From Armigeres subalbatus (lineage: Eukaryota > Arthropoda > Insecta > Diptera > Culicidae): a stretch of 64,000 nt of DNA. The notes beneath the pieces were generated by a model. That model had not been told where the DNA came from. It did no database searches and saw nothing but the letters and a program-made list of their open reading frames with translations. Position 1 is the stretch's first letter. Each line of letters starts with the position of its first letter. Location of the stretch: the NCBI RefSeq assembly GCF_024139115.2, contig NC_085140.1, forward strand, positions 416,714,283 to 416,778,282. Direction: 5' to 3'. The position numbers and the translations under genes were made by a program. Shown in pieces: positions 44,252 through 54,751 of this stretch.

Positions 44252-44653
44252 GACCAACATTTGAAAAGGGCGTAACAGTCAAAATGTATTCTTTCCAGTT
44301 TTTGCCTTTATTGTATACAAAGGCTAAACGAAACTTTTAATGGAAGGTTCGTCATAGTGTTCTATACCAATCAACTCAGTTCGACGAATTGAGGCGATGT
44401 CTGTATGTATCGAAAAAATCAAGAAAGAAATTATTGCAATGCATTTAAATGATCGCAAATAGATATGAATTGATGGAAATAGTAAAATATATCCCTCTAA
44501 AGTGCAATTTATGGTTTTTCTCATTTTTAATGCTCGAGAAAAGCACTACTAACGCTAGGTGGATTAATCTGTGTTTTTATATTTGTATATAGCTATGTAT
44601 GTAGACAAAGAATTTGAAAGAATTCGCTATTACGCACGTTTCAAATGTTGGTC
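44252..44653. mobile_element. 402-bp TA-flanked MITE (copy 1)
   Basis: Left end GACCAACATTTGAAAAGGGC and right end CGTTTCAAATGTTGGTC form an imperfect TIR, with TA on both sides (44250-44251 and 44654-44655). The interior includes TCGACGAATTGAGGCGATGT and CGCTAGGTGGATTAATCT. No transposase. Confidence 0.8.
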
Positions 44654-44655
44654 TA

Positions 44656-46534
44656 TAAAAAGCGAGATTTATATGAACCGATGCCTGCGAAAGTGGTACA
44701 TGCCACATTGAGATTCACAAAAGATGCATTTTCCCAAAAGTTTGTAAAAATAAATTCAATTTTACTATTTTCCGTAGCTAGATTGTAGTCATGTTATGAG
44801 TAATGTATCTAAAGACAGTAGTGAAATCCATGCAAATGGGTACCATTTATGCCAAAAAAATCTACTACTGGCAACGGTTCATATAGGTACAACGAAGTAA
44901 TGAAATTAGTTTCCAATGGAGTAAAATTTATTGCCGCACAGCAGCTTCATGCTCACACAAAAGTATTAGCTAGGAATGCAATATACTAAAACTTCCCATC
45001 TCAGATAGCAACATCAAGTGCTTCTCGTAGCTTGTGATGAGTTCACTTTGTAGCCATAAAGCGTAACAGTATATGGACCAACCTGCATAACACTGCCAGC
45101 CAGTGCAAAAGGCCGAAAACGTGCTCATCCAGTGTAGGTAATAGAAACCCCTTTTGTACTTCTCTAAGGTTGCATCGGTTGAACCTGTTTACCCATAGTA
45201 ACTTCTAGCTATACGACGTGAGCTGATGCTCAAAGAAGCATTCACTGGTTCCAGCTTTGCCTTTTGCAGTCGTGCGAAAAACCGTTCCCGTATACTGCTG
45301 CTGCATCCATCGGATCGGTTTACTGAAAGCTCAGCTCAACAGGTCTTCACACAGGTTCACGGTGGCGGGCGCGCGCGTTCACGTTCATAGAGCTTCAAGC
45401 CGCCTCGCATGCTAATTATGTATGTTGTAGAAACATTAATAATAACATAATCATTTCAACACACCCGCCCGGTTTGGTTTCGGTGTGCACCGCACAGTGG
45501 CCGAAAGTTGGATCGAACCAACATATTTTTAAGGGTATGATGAAACCATTTTGTTGAACTTCTGGGGCAACATTTTGAATGAGAAAAATTTTTAAAATCA
45601 CTTATACATCTGGATAGATTGCTAGTTAAGTTCATGAAATTTGCAAAAAAAACTAAATAAATTTGACGACCTTTTTTTAATACTCTCCCCCTGTGGATCG
45701 TGTGGTGTCTCGTCAGTTTGTTGTGCTTTTAGGGTCGACCTGAGATATGCTACACGAGAACCGGCTTTTCAACTACATTTCGAATGAAAAAAAATCCAGC
45801 ATGACTGCTACCGTATGCAGTAGCTGCTCAATTAGTTGCCCAAATCGGTACAATGATCCTACACATTAATGTCAATCCGATCACGAATCACGATGAGTAC
45901 GAGTTGGTTAGGGTGGCTCGATAATTTAGTTCATAATTTTCAACATTTTATGAGTATTAAAAGATTTAATTACCCTAAATAATTGACTTCGTTCTAATTT
46001 GATCAATCGAATATTCATGCTTTATTTGAACCCTGAGTAATTGGTGTATAGTTTAACCCAAATTCGCCGTGCCAATTCTGACACCTATCGCCATGCACAA
46101 CAACCCGCTACCAGATTGCTAAAATTAATATGATTGAATTCGCTTAATCACATTGACGCAGATTGCTTGTGATGCATCACTAATCACCGGCTACAGACCG
46201 AATAGCAATCAGTGTAAGTGTCGATATATGCCACTTCATCCCATACTCAAAGGAATACTCTGCCAATGGAGTTGATGTTATGCATATAAATTAAGATAAA
46301 TTATCTAATTAACAATGGCTAGCTGTGCGTTGGGCGGATAAATAAGTGATAAAAGCAGTCAAGCTGCCGCAACCGCGAAGAAGAATTTATGAATTGTGGG
46401 CACTGTCTCTGCAGCGTCTCGGTGATCGGGCAAAGCATTTAGAAGCGATGCACTCGCAGTCAGATCGGTTACAATGGCAGAATGTGCTTTTCTCATCAAA
46501 CACTCTTTGGATGTGTGACTGTTGTGCGGATTTT
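44656..46534. other. Non-coding segment, near-identical in both 10-kb copies (counterpart about 54754-56633)
   Basis: About 1.9 kb with no repeat structure and no convincing ORF; copy 2 is nearly identical. The section at about 46060-46500 has higher sequence complexity than the surrounding repeats and could be regulatory or intronic. I cannot show that. Confidence 0.4.
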
Positions 46535-46536
46535 TA

Positions 46537-46775
46537 CACCCAACCAGCGACTGTTGGATTTTCTAACAATTCCCACCAAAACCTGTATAAGAATTGGGTT
46601 TATGAGAAATTGTCAGATTCTTATTCGAAAAATGTAAGCTTACAAACAAATATAGAAAGGAAAAGCTTGCAAAATTGTAAGGTCTCATACTATATTTGTA
46701 TCAGAATCTAGCATTTTTGCATATGCTTATTCTTATACAGAATTGTTAGAAAATCTAACAATGATCGGTTGGGTG
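46537..46775. mobile_element. 239-bp TA-flanked MITE (copy 1)
   Basis: TIRs CACCCAACC.GCGACTGTT and AACAATGATCGGTTGGGTG, continued inward by GGATTTTCTAACAATT / AATTGTTAGAAAATCT. TA on both sides (46535-46536 and 46776-46777). No ORF of its own. Confidence 0.85.
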
Positions 46776-46777
46776 TA

Positions 46778-47467
46778 GTTTTCTATATACATATTGTTCC
46801 GTCCGTTGTGGTCCGTGCGGAGATTGTTGATTACGAAACAATTATCCGGGTAATTGAATTACACACCATGTACAGTGATTGTTGACCATTATATGTATTG
46901 ACGATAAAATATTCATAGTAGGTAATATGCGTTTATGGTTTAAAAGAATATTGAGTGAATTCAAAAGGGGAAGTCTGTAAATATTATTATAGAAGGATCT
47001 AACAATCATGATCGTTTATTGGACTGGAAAGGTTTTCAACATTTTTCTTGTAACTTTTGAAGCTTTTAATATGAGACATTAAGCTCATGTTACAAGTATT
47101 CCAACTATCTGTTTGAAGCAGAACTGCGAGTCTCAATCATCATATCGCTGATGTATATAGGTGGTTGGAATGCGGTTAAGCAATAAATACCGGACATGAG
47201 AATAAGGTAGGGAGTGCTGCCTATGTAGATCTTATCACTATTTTGGGGTACTCGAAGTATATTGAGTTTCACTGATTAAAATTATTATACGCCAAAAATC
47301 TAATCAGGATATATAACCAAATCAAATTTCCAAATAATCGAGGATGAACACCACTCTCACGCGATAACATATCCACATAAACAATTGACAAAAACTCGTT
47401 AGTGAATAAGAATCGTTTCTATAATCGAAGCATTTACCGTTACTTTTTGAATTTTTTTCTACACATA
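46778..47467. other. No gene (counterpart about 56877-57565)
   Basis: AT-rich. From about 47310 the sequence belongs to the module also found at 28.7 kb. Copies differ by a short insertion in copy 1 near 46848-46856 (GGTAATTGA region) and near 46920. Confidence 0.45.
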
Positions 47468-48079
47468 GGGGAGAGTGTTCCCAAACCGACCCCGGTCCCA
47501 ATCCAACCCCCCGGTCTATCTCACAGATGGCGTTGTCGGCGAATATGCCTGTATTGTTAGTGGAATACTGCCGCAGCACTACAAATTTGGACGTACGCAG
47601 CGATCTTCCAAGGTTGTTTAGTACGCCATATTTGTTTGAATTGATTTCTTGGCTGCAGGAGATATCGGTAAAATATTTATTGCGAAATTTAACGATAAGT
47701 TAACCTTACTGCTTATGGTCTTGGCTATGTTGCACGCTACTTAGGTTATACGACATGAGGTGGTATTGTTGAACGGCGCGCCATTTTGCGAAATAAGTCG
47801 GGGTGGTCCGAAACCGACCGGCTAGAGTGGTCCGAAAGCGACCCCCCATTTTATTGCATTCTACCGCATGGTTTGATAGGGGAAAAGAGAGTGAACGAGT
47901 TTCTTAATGATTTCGTGATAGATTATTTGCTGAGATGGGACAAAAAGGGGAAAGAATTTGGAATCTTGTAGGGTTAGACGATATAATATGCCCCCTAATG
48001 CAATACATCAATAACTTTTTACTTTTCAACACAATTCCTGCAAACTCTGTGTCTGGTAATATAACTCGGTGTCTCAATA

Positions 48080-48377
48080 ATATCAAATGTTGATAAAAGA
48101 GCAAAATGAGATATGGACATGATTGATATAAGAGGTAACAATTTAGACGATAATATAAATATTTAACACTAAAATATCTTGAGAAGATCAAGTTATGCTA
48201 TTTGTAATAAGTGATCAATATCATGTGGCCTTAGTTTGTTCTTATCCATAGCATATCTTGATATTTAAATGATATTTTGGTGCAAATATTGATATTGTTG
48301 CATGTTCTTTTATCTCTTATATCAATAAAGTCCATATCATATTTTGTTATCCTGTTCATGGTTTCTGCCTGGGTAGT
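48080..48377. mobile_element. Foldback MITE nested in the 1.78-kb element (copy 1)
   Basis: Left arm ATGAGATATGGACATGATTG, TATAAGAG and, further in, AAGTTATGCTATTTG pairs with right arm CATAGCATATCTTGATATTT, CTTATATCAATAAAGTCCAT. It ends in CCTGGGTAG. Same family as 25105-25406. Confidence 0.65.
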
Positions 48378-48390
48378 CATTTATTTATCA

Positions 48391-48668
48391 TCAGACTAAG
48401 GCCGGAGTGGCCTTTGCTGCACATAAAAGACTTCTCCATTCAGCTCGGTTCATGGCTGCACTTCGCCAACCACGCAGTCTGCGGAGGGTCCGCAAGTCGT
48501 CCTCCACCTGATCGATCCACCTTGCCTGCTGTGCACCTCGCCTTCTTGTTCCCGTCGGATCGTTGTCGAGAACCATTTTCAGCGGATTACTGTCCGACAT
48601 TCTGGCTACGTGCCCGGCCCACCGCAGTCTTCCGATTTTCGCGGTGTGATTTGGTAGTCATTTGGTAA
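48391..48668 (-). pseudogene. RTE-like C-terminal fragment (copy 1)
   Basis: The minus frame reads 'MSDSNPLKMVLDNDPTGTRR', 'RGAQQARWIDQVEDDLRTLR', 'RLRGWRSAAMNRAEWRSLLC'. This is the tail that follows RT in the RTE-like family, 80-90% similar by eye to 22220-22399. Upstream coding 'AGHVARM' is just readable at about 48600-48625. It lies in the same orientation as the endonuclease relic at about 50957-51390, which may be the other end of one element. Confidence 0.75.
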
Positions 48669-49248
48669 GCTGTAAATGCATTGCCTGTGAGTTGTCATAT
48701 GAAAATATTACAAAATGATTTTTTGTCGGTTTCGGACTACTATTTTTGATGTCAAAGCCCAGATTAATCCACCTAGCGGCGATGATGCCTTTCTCGTGCA
48801 ACGTAAAATGTACTGAAAAAATCACATAAGAAAGGTCAAAAGCACTTTAGGGAAATAGATCTCATATCTATCATTTTGCATGTTTTTGCATTAATTACTA
48901 TGCATTGCCATAATTCTTTTTTCTTAATTTTTTCAATTTTGAATTTTTTTCCAAGGGGACCCTTGAGAACCGTCAAAACCGTCAAAAGCGGTTCCAAATC
49001 GACTTTTTCGCCCATAAGAGGCAAGCAAAAGTTCCAGTATTATTTCCACGATATCACACCTTTTCATACGTTGCCATTTCGACAGTTTTTCACTCCGCTG
49101 GTCTCTGGTTATAGGACTGCTAAAATAGACTACGAAACTTGCCCAAAAATCATCTTTCGCGACCTCATGACCTCTGCCCAATGAGAATAGATAGTATTTA
49201 TTTTCATTGGCCTCTGCCATTTAGGGGTTGGTTCGGGCATTCTCCCTA

Positions 49249-49983
49249 ACATAAAAACCTTAAAAACACAACACAATGCTAATCAACATATGGGGCAGTG
49301 CAGAGGTTCATTATTTGACGTTTGAGCGGTGCCGAAATTCATTTTGCATGAACTCAATGCATGAAAGAGTGTTCATTTTTAGTAACATTTTAGTAGTTTT
49401 AGTGTTCATTCGATGCGCCTCCCCATTGAACTTAATTGTTGACATTAAATTGGTTTCAGTAAGGTCATTTTGATGATAATCTTGTGTTTATTATAAATTG
49501 ATTTTAAAATTTGAAAATTTTTCGCCTACGACAACCAGCCTACTTTTCACACCTGAGAAGTTATCAATTGATAATTCCAATCATCGTATGATAATGATTC
49601 AGCACAACCTTGCTCTCACTTTTATCTCTGTAGATATGTAGCATATCATGAGAGAAGTTTTCCGTAAGCTGTTACGATAATAAATTGATTGGGGCAGGAG
49701 GGGGGGTCTATACTGCATGATAAATCCCTTTAAAAAAGTTCCAATTACAGGGGCACTGGTAGGTTCTGATGAAGCATTTCAACTAGTTTTACACAGCTGT
49801 GCAAACAAAAATATGGTCCTCAACGCAAAATGAGCGAGGACCAGGGAATAAATTTTTCTTGGATGCGCATGCGATACTAGCTGCTAGATAATAATGACAA
49901 AGATCCAGAAATTTTTGTCAGCAACAAAAAAGAAGACAATTTTGTTGCTAACTTTTCATCCCGTTATTTTGCATTATCTCTAC
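49249..49983. other. Module sequence shared with 28.9-29.9 kb and 9.1-9.4 kb (counterpart about 59345-60080)
   Basis: No gene. Homology to about 28900 starts near 49425 and to about 9125 near 49620. The two diverged copies elsewhere thus join end to end on this unit. A G-run (GGAGGGGGGG) lies at about 49700. Confidence 0.5.
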
Positions 49984-50407
49984 CAAGGATGTTATCGATC
50001 ATTTAGTAATCTGCCTTCGATCATTTAGTAGTTTGTCAATAACTCATTCCAGAGGCTAAATTTTAAAATGTGTTATATGGTGGATATCTAGTGCAAAGGT
50101 TTTTCTACAACTCTGCCTAACAGTTCGTTGTTTGAATTTCACTAATAACGGAGCTATAGCGCTAGTAGCAGTAACTTAGACTAAATGATTGCATATTTTG
50201 TTATCACTTAGTATAAGTATAGAAACTAGCACCGTAACTCCTTTAATAGGGGAATTCGAACATCGACCTGTTAAGGAGAGTTGTAGAAAAACTTCCGCAC
50301 TAAAAGTCCACCATACAACACATTTTAAAATTAGGCCGGTGGAATGAGTTATTGACAAACTACTAAATGATCTAACGCAGATTACTAAATGATCGATAAC
50401 ATCCTTG
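49984..50407. mobile_element. 424-bp foldback element with 8-bp target duplication (copy 1)
   Basis: Arms of about 140 bp: CAAGGATGTTATCGATCATT ... TTTTAAAATGTGTT.TATGGT ... GTTTTTCTACAACTCT pair with the right half, ending AATGATCGATAACATCCTTG. It is flanked by the exact 8-bp repeat ATCTCTAC (49976-49983 and 50408-50415). An 8-bp duplication fits hAT-type integration, though the TIR start CAAGG is not the classic CAGTG. No ORF. Confidence 0.88.
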
Positions 50408-50415
50408 ATCTCTAC

Positions 50416-50950
50416 ACAAAATTTCGGTTTTATGCTATCGCAGTTTCTGCTTTTATGGAAATATTCGAGAATCTAACGCTGTTTACAAAAATAGCATCGT
50501 ATTCTCGGAAATATCAAAGCATGCAAGGCGAATGATTCTTGTCATATATTGTGCTTGGATTCTGATGAAGATGTTGCGAGGTGCGTTTGTCAGTAACAAA
50601 CTCTGTTGATGACAAAGTGTATATTGTTAGGCGTTGCTCGAATATTGGTTCCCTGGCAAGAACACAGAATTTTATCATGGCTTCTCGGTGGGGGCTGCCT
50701 TTCTGATTCTATTTCCTTCGCACTTGTATGCAAGTTTGATAAACTTGTTTCCATGGCTTCTTATGATTCGAAGAGGTTTTTGCCTGTCTTTATCGTTGCT
50801 CGTTAGCCTTTGAAAGCGATTTCTGCAAACTCTGGCTCATGGATCAACTAGGTCCGAGCTCTATGACAGACAAAGAAAAAAAATCTGGCTCTAACATATC
50901 GGTTTTAAAAATATTTCGAGGGACACGAACAGCAAGACGAGCATATATGT
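50416..50950. other. Module sequence shared with 9.4-10.0 kb (counterpart about 60513-61047)
   Basis: No gene. The segment at about 50680-50850 matches about 9365-10000 after removing the hAT MITE there. Confidence 0.5.
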
Positions 50951-50956
50951 ATAACG

Positions 50957-51505
50957 TTGGTCACTGAGCAATGGAAAATATTATTTGTTGGGATGCGCAG
51001 TTTGACCAGATTATTCTCGCAGGTGGCGATAAAGACGATTTTGATGGGCTTGATCCATTGGTCTTCCTTCCTTGTGAGTCTGCAGTTCTTCAACGAAGAA
51101 CGCGCAGTGCGCAGGCATATTTCGCCGATGAGGAGGTGATGATCAAATGCGATATCGGCAGTACGTACATCAAGAAGGATCCGTTTCCATTTTCGGCTGA
51201 CGCAGATGCAATTTGATTTTTGTACAGCCGTCACGGTAGACCCATGTGACACTGCGAACCGGTCGATGACAGAAGAACGATCCCCCGATCACCATGTCGT
51301 TGTTACCACAGAATTCTGCGAACAGTTCTCTTTTCCACTCATTTCTCCGAGATCATGGCATAGCTCATGGTTCGAGTTGTCGGATCCGCGATATTCGCAC
51401 TTACAAATATTGATCACCTTTCGGAAATTCTGTTTACGACTGCATTGTGTTGGCTGCAGAAGTTCCTTTTGTCTTGCTGCGGTTGCACTATGGGGAAAAG
51501 AATAA
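50957..51505 (-). pseudogene. RTE-like endonuclease domain relic (copy 1)
   Basis: On the minus strand, in successive frames: 'RGSDNSNHELCHDLGEM', then 'CGNNDMVIGG'-type sequence broken by a frameshift, then 'CVSRKWKR' and 'LLDVRTADIAFDHHLLIGEI'. The last is the catalytic end of the apurinic-type endonuclease in RTE-like elements (consensus 'DVR..RGADI.SDHHL'). The usual SDH is FDH here. A one-base difference in a T run near 51333 breaks the frame relative to copy 2. The RT core is absent between this and the tail at 48391-48668. Confidence 0.7.
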
Positions 51506-51610
51506 CCATTAATCGAAAAAAATACTATCTCCAATTTGTTTAATTTATATATCATATGAAAGTATACACCCTAGTTAAGAGAATCGGAAACTTTTGCATT
51601 GATTGAGGTA

Positions 51611-52735
51611 CCTCCTCTTGAAAGTAGGCTTCCAAGCCTCTTGAAAGAATAATTCTGAGCTTGAAGGTAGTCTTCCGAGTCTCTTGAAGGAGCCTCTGAA
51701 TCTATTCCGCAGCTCTTGATAAGAGGCTTCTGCGCCTCTTGTGGAGAGACTTTCGAGCCGCTTGAATGACGGCTTTTGAGCCACTTAAAAGAAGGCTTCT
51801 TTTGCATTTTGAAAGGACGCCTCTTGAAAGAAGAATTCCGAGCTTCTGAGCCTCTTGAAAGGAGGCTTCCTAGCCTTTTGAAAGGAGGCTTCCAAGCCTT
51901 TTAAAGGAGGCTTGAGCCTCTTGAATGGAGGCTTCTGAATCTTGTGAAAGGAGGCTTCCGAACCTCTTGAAAGGAGGCTTCGAGCCTCTTAAAAGGAGGC
52001 TTGAGAGCCTCTTGAAAGGAGGCTTCTGAGCCTCTAGAAAGGAGGCTTCTGAGCCTCTTGAAAGGAGGCTCTCGAGCCTCTTGAAAGGAGGCTTCTGAGC
52101 CTCTTGAAAGGAGGCTTCTGAGCCTCTTGAATGGAGGCTTCAGACCTTGTGAAAGGAGGCCTGAGCCTCTTGAAAGGAGGCCTGGAGCCTCTTGAATGGA
52201 GGCTTGAACCTTGTGAAAGGATGCTTCCGAACTTCTTGAAAGGAGGCTCTGAGCCTCTTGAAAGAGGCTTCTGAGCCTCTTGAAAGAGGCTCGAGCCTCT
52301 TGAAAGCAAGCCTGAGCCTCTTGAAAGGAGGCTTCCTGAGCCTCTCCAAACGAGGCTTCCGAGCCTCTTGAAAGGAGGCTTCCGAGCCTCTTGAAAGGAG
52401 GCTTCCGAGCCTCTTGAAAGGAGGCTTCCAAGCCTCTTGAAAGGAGGTTTCCGAGCCTCTTGATTAGAGGCTTCCGAGCCTCTTGAAAGGAAGCTTCCGA
52501 GCTTTTTGAAAGAAGACTTCCGACTCTCTTAAAACGAGGGTTTTGGGCCTCTTGGAAGGAGACATATAGGCCTCTTCAAATGTGGCTTCCGAACCTTTTT
52601 CAAAGAAGGCTTCTGAACATCTTGAAAGAAGGCATTGGAGCTGCTCTGAAGAAGGCTTCCGAGAAGCGTAGAAGGATGCTTCTAATTCTCTTGCAACGAA
52701 GCAACTGAGCTTTGCTGAAAAAAAAGCCTTCATAC
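51611..52735. repeat. 23-bp hairpin minisatellite (copy 1)
   Basis: The unit is GAGGCT, TCCG, AGCCTC, TTGAAAG: a 6-bp perfect stem around a 4-base loop and a 7-base spacer. About 45 units, well ordered between 51840 and 52520 and degenerate at both edges. Many units in this copy have altered loops of 2-6 bases (GAGGCTTGAGCCTC, GAGGCCTGAGCCTC) with the stems kept. Because 23 is not a multiple of three and no frame contains a stop, long minus-strand frames arise (for example 51901-52431) that encode a 23-residue repeat; I take these as by-products. Confidence 0.92.
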
Positions 52736-53715
52736 CTCTCTCCGATCCTTTAGATTCTAGATTTTTTTCAAATGCATGTTTCTAAGATATTATTCAATAT
52801 TTTGTTTAGATCAGGTAGACTGCATTAAAGATTTTTTTTTTAAATTTGCTCATTCGACGTTTTGTCCGTTTGATCTTCTGTTCGCAGACCCTCATTCGCT
52901 GTTCTGGTTGAGGAGGGCAGGGTGCAATTGGCCTTGATTTACAGATCGCCATGCATATTATCAAGACAAAGTTTTGAAATAAAAAATACACAATTATCCA
53001 AACTTTATCAGTAAGCTCCGATTGAAATTGTTATACGTCCGCCATTGTGCATTTTTGTCCAAGGTACTCCCTAGGGCCAGCAAAGGTATCGGCAGGGGTA
53101 CATGTACCCCAGGTTGAGAACCGCTGATCTAAGAGATAGTGATTAGTCTCAAATCAATGTACCGCCGTAAATAAGCATAAAGACAAGCATGATCTTCATA
53201 CATTTTCATCATGTTTGAGGATCGAAATTTTAATTCGTAGCTATTCGATTTGGCAAAAATTTTACGAGGCATTTGTTTTCAATTTGAAATTTTGATCTTT
53301 GAGTGAATTATCTACATCTATATTGATTTTGATCTTCGAATCTGGAATTAATTATAAAGATACCACTTTTTTTATGGGTTCCTACAACAGACCTGTCTTT
53401 ATAATTATTTCCAACAGAAACGCGTATAAGCAGAATATATGTCTAAATGTAACTTTCATTGAACAAAAATCCAAACAATTTTTGTCTTGCTAGCAAAAAA
53501 TCAGGCCAGTCGAATCGCTAAGAATCGAGATATTGACTTCCCAACATGTTTTTTTTTTATTGGAAACCGAGCTTATCTTCATAATTATTTCCACCAGTAA
53601 CGGATGGAAGCAATGTTATTTTCATACAATAGTCCAGGCTTGTACCATCTACGAATTTGTGCGAATTGCTCAATGCTAATGCTAATATGACTAATATTTT
53701 TATGTTTGGCTGTTT
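52736..53715. other. No gene; hAT-like end fragment at ~53085-53130 (counterpart ~62866-63839)
   Basis: AT-rich. The words GGGGTACAT(G/A)TACCCC and CCAGGTTGAGAACCGCTG (about 53095-53128; 63225-63252) look like the terminal sequence of a widespread hAT MITE type whose other end would start CAGCGGTTCTCAACC. The opposite end was not found. Confidence 0.45.
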
Positions 53716-54349
53716 GGAGCGATTTTTATGTTCCCCTTATATGACCGACAAGGTCCCCGTGGAAGTCGTTTCCCGGTGGCCATTGTCTCCAGAACCAGCA
53801 TATCACCACATAGCCACAAAATTGATGAGTTTATCTTTCGAACGGTATATAAACTTTGCAATTCGGTTACAATTTGACTGTTTTATAAGCATTTACATTT
53901 CTGGGTCAATATGACCCTAACATCTTATTCGTAACTTTTTTTGTGGGGTCGTTCCTGTTGCACCTTAAAATACTTTTTTCATGTCAGATGCTTCATTTCC
54001 ACAAAATATCAAAAGTCAGTAAATTTCAGAACGATCGGATTATCAGGTAAAAAGTTATTCTACTTTGAAGTTTCGTTTTGGGTCATATTGACCCCAACAT
54101 CTTACTAAGGTTTTAAAGGAACAGTAATTAAAACTATCAAAAGTAGTGGATTCTATCATTGCCCTAAACATTATGAGTATGGTATAAAAGGCATGGCGCG
54201 TAAATTTGGTATGGAGAAGAGATCCAACGAAGCAATGAAGTTTGGCGAAACTACGACTTAGAATGATGATTTTGCCATAATGTTTGTGTTTTTATAATTT
54301 TCTAGCTCAGTCTTTAAACAAATTTTTCACTCACATCCTATTAAATCTA

Positions 54350-54751
54350 GACCAACATCTGAAAAGGGCGTAACAATCAAAATTTATTCTTTCCAGTTTT
54401 TGCCTTTATTGTATACAAAGGCTAAACGGAACTTTTGATTGAAGGTTCACCATAGTGTTCTATACCAATCGACTCAGTTCGACGAATTGAGGCGATGTCT
54501 GTATGTATCGAAAAAATCAAGAAAGAAACTATTGCAATGCATTTAAATGACTGCAAATAGATATGAATTAATGGAAATAGTAAAATCTTTCCCTCTAAAG
54601 TGCAATTTATGGTTTTTCTTATTTTTAATGCGCGAGAAAAGCACTATTAACGCTAGGTGGATTAATCTGTGTTTTTATCTTTGTATATAGCTATGTATGT
54701 AGACAAAGAATTTGAAAGAATTCGCTATTACGCACGTTTCAAATGTTGGTC
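54350..54751. mobile_element. 402-bp TA-flanked MITE (copy 2)
   Basis: Same element at the same place in the second 10-kb unit; TA at 54348-54349 and 54752-54753. The left TIR has one change (GACCAACATC). Confidence 0.8.

Larger units (their letters stand above)
47468..49246. mobile_element. 1.78-kb TIR element with nested insertions (copy 1)
   Basis: Left end GGGGAGAGTGTTCCCAAACC and the reverse complement of the right end (GGGAGAATGCCCGAACCAAC) form an imperfect ~28-bp TIR. TA lies outside each (47466-47467 and 49247-49248). The homologous module at about 28878 reads CTACATAACACCAAAACC without it, an empty site. Nested inside are a foldback MITE (about 48080-48377) and an RTE-like C-terminal fragment (48391-48668). 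No transposase is recognised, so it is probably non-autonomous. Confidence 0.75.
43621..53715 (+). repeat. 10.1-kb tandem duplication, copy 1
   Basis: Starts at GGAGCGATTTTTATGTTCCC inside the outer domain of the right foldback arm and runs to ...TATGTTTGGCTG(TTT), where the same GGAGCG sequence begins again at 53716. Collinear with 53716-63839 along its whole length, with few substitutions and scattered 1-4-bp indels. Contents are annotated separately. Confidence 0.95.

Noticed and set aside
50971..51216. Plus-strand 81-aa ORF (acidic, conserved in both 10-kb copies)
   Set aside because: The minus strand of the same stretch reads as the DHH end of an RTE-like endonuclease; the plus frame is its antisense shadow, and conservation reflects recent duplication.
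51901..52431. 176-aa repetitive protein gene on the minus strand
   Set aside because: The frame is an automatic result of a stop-free 23-bp unit; all three frames are open and no start or splice context stands out.
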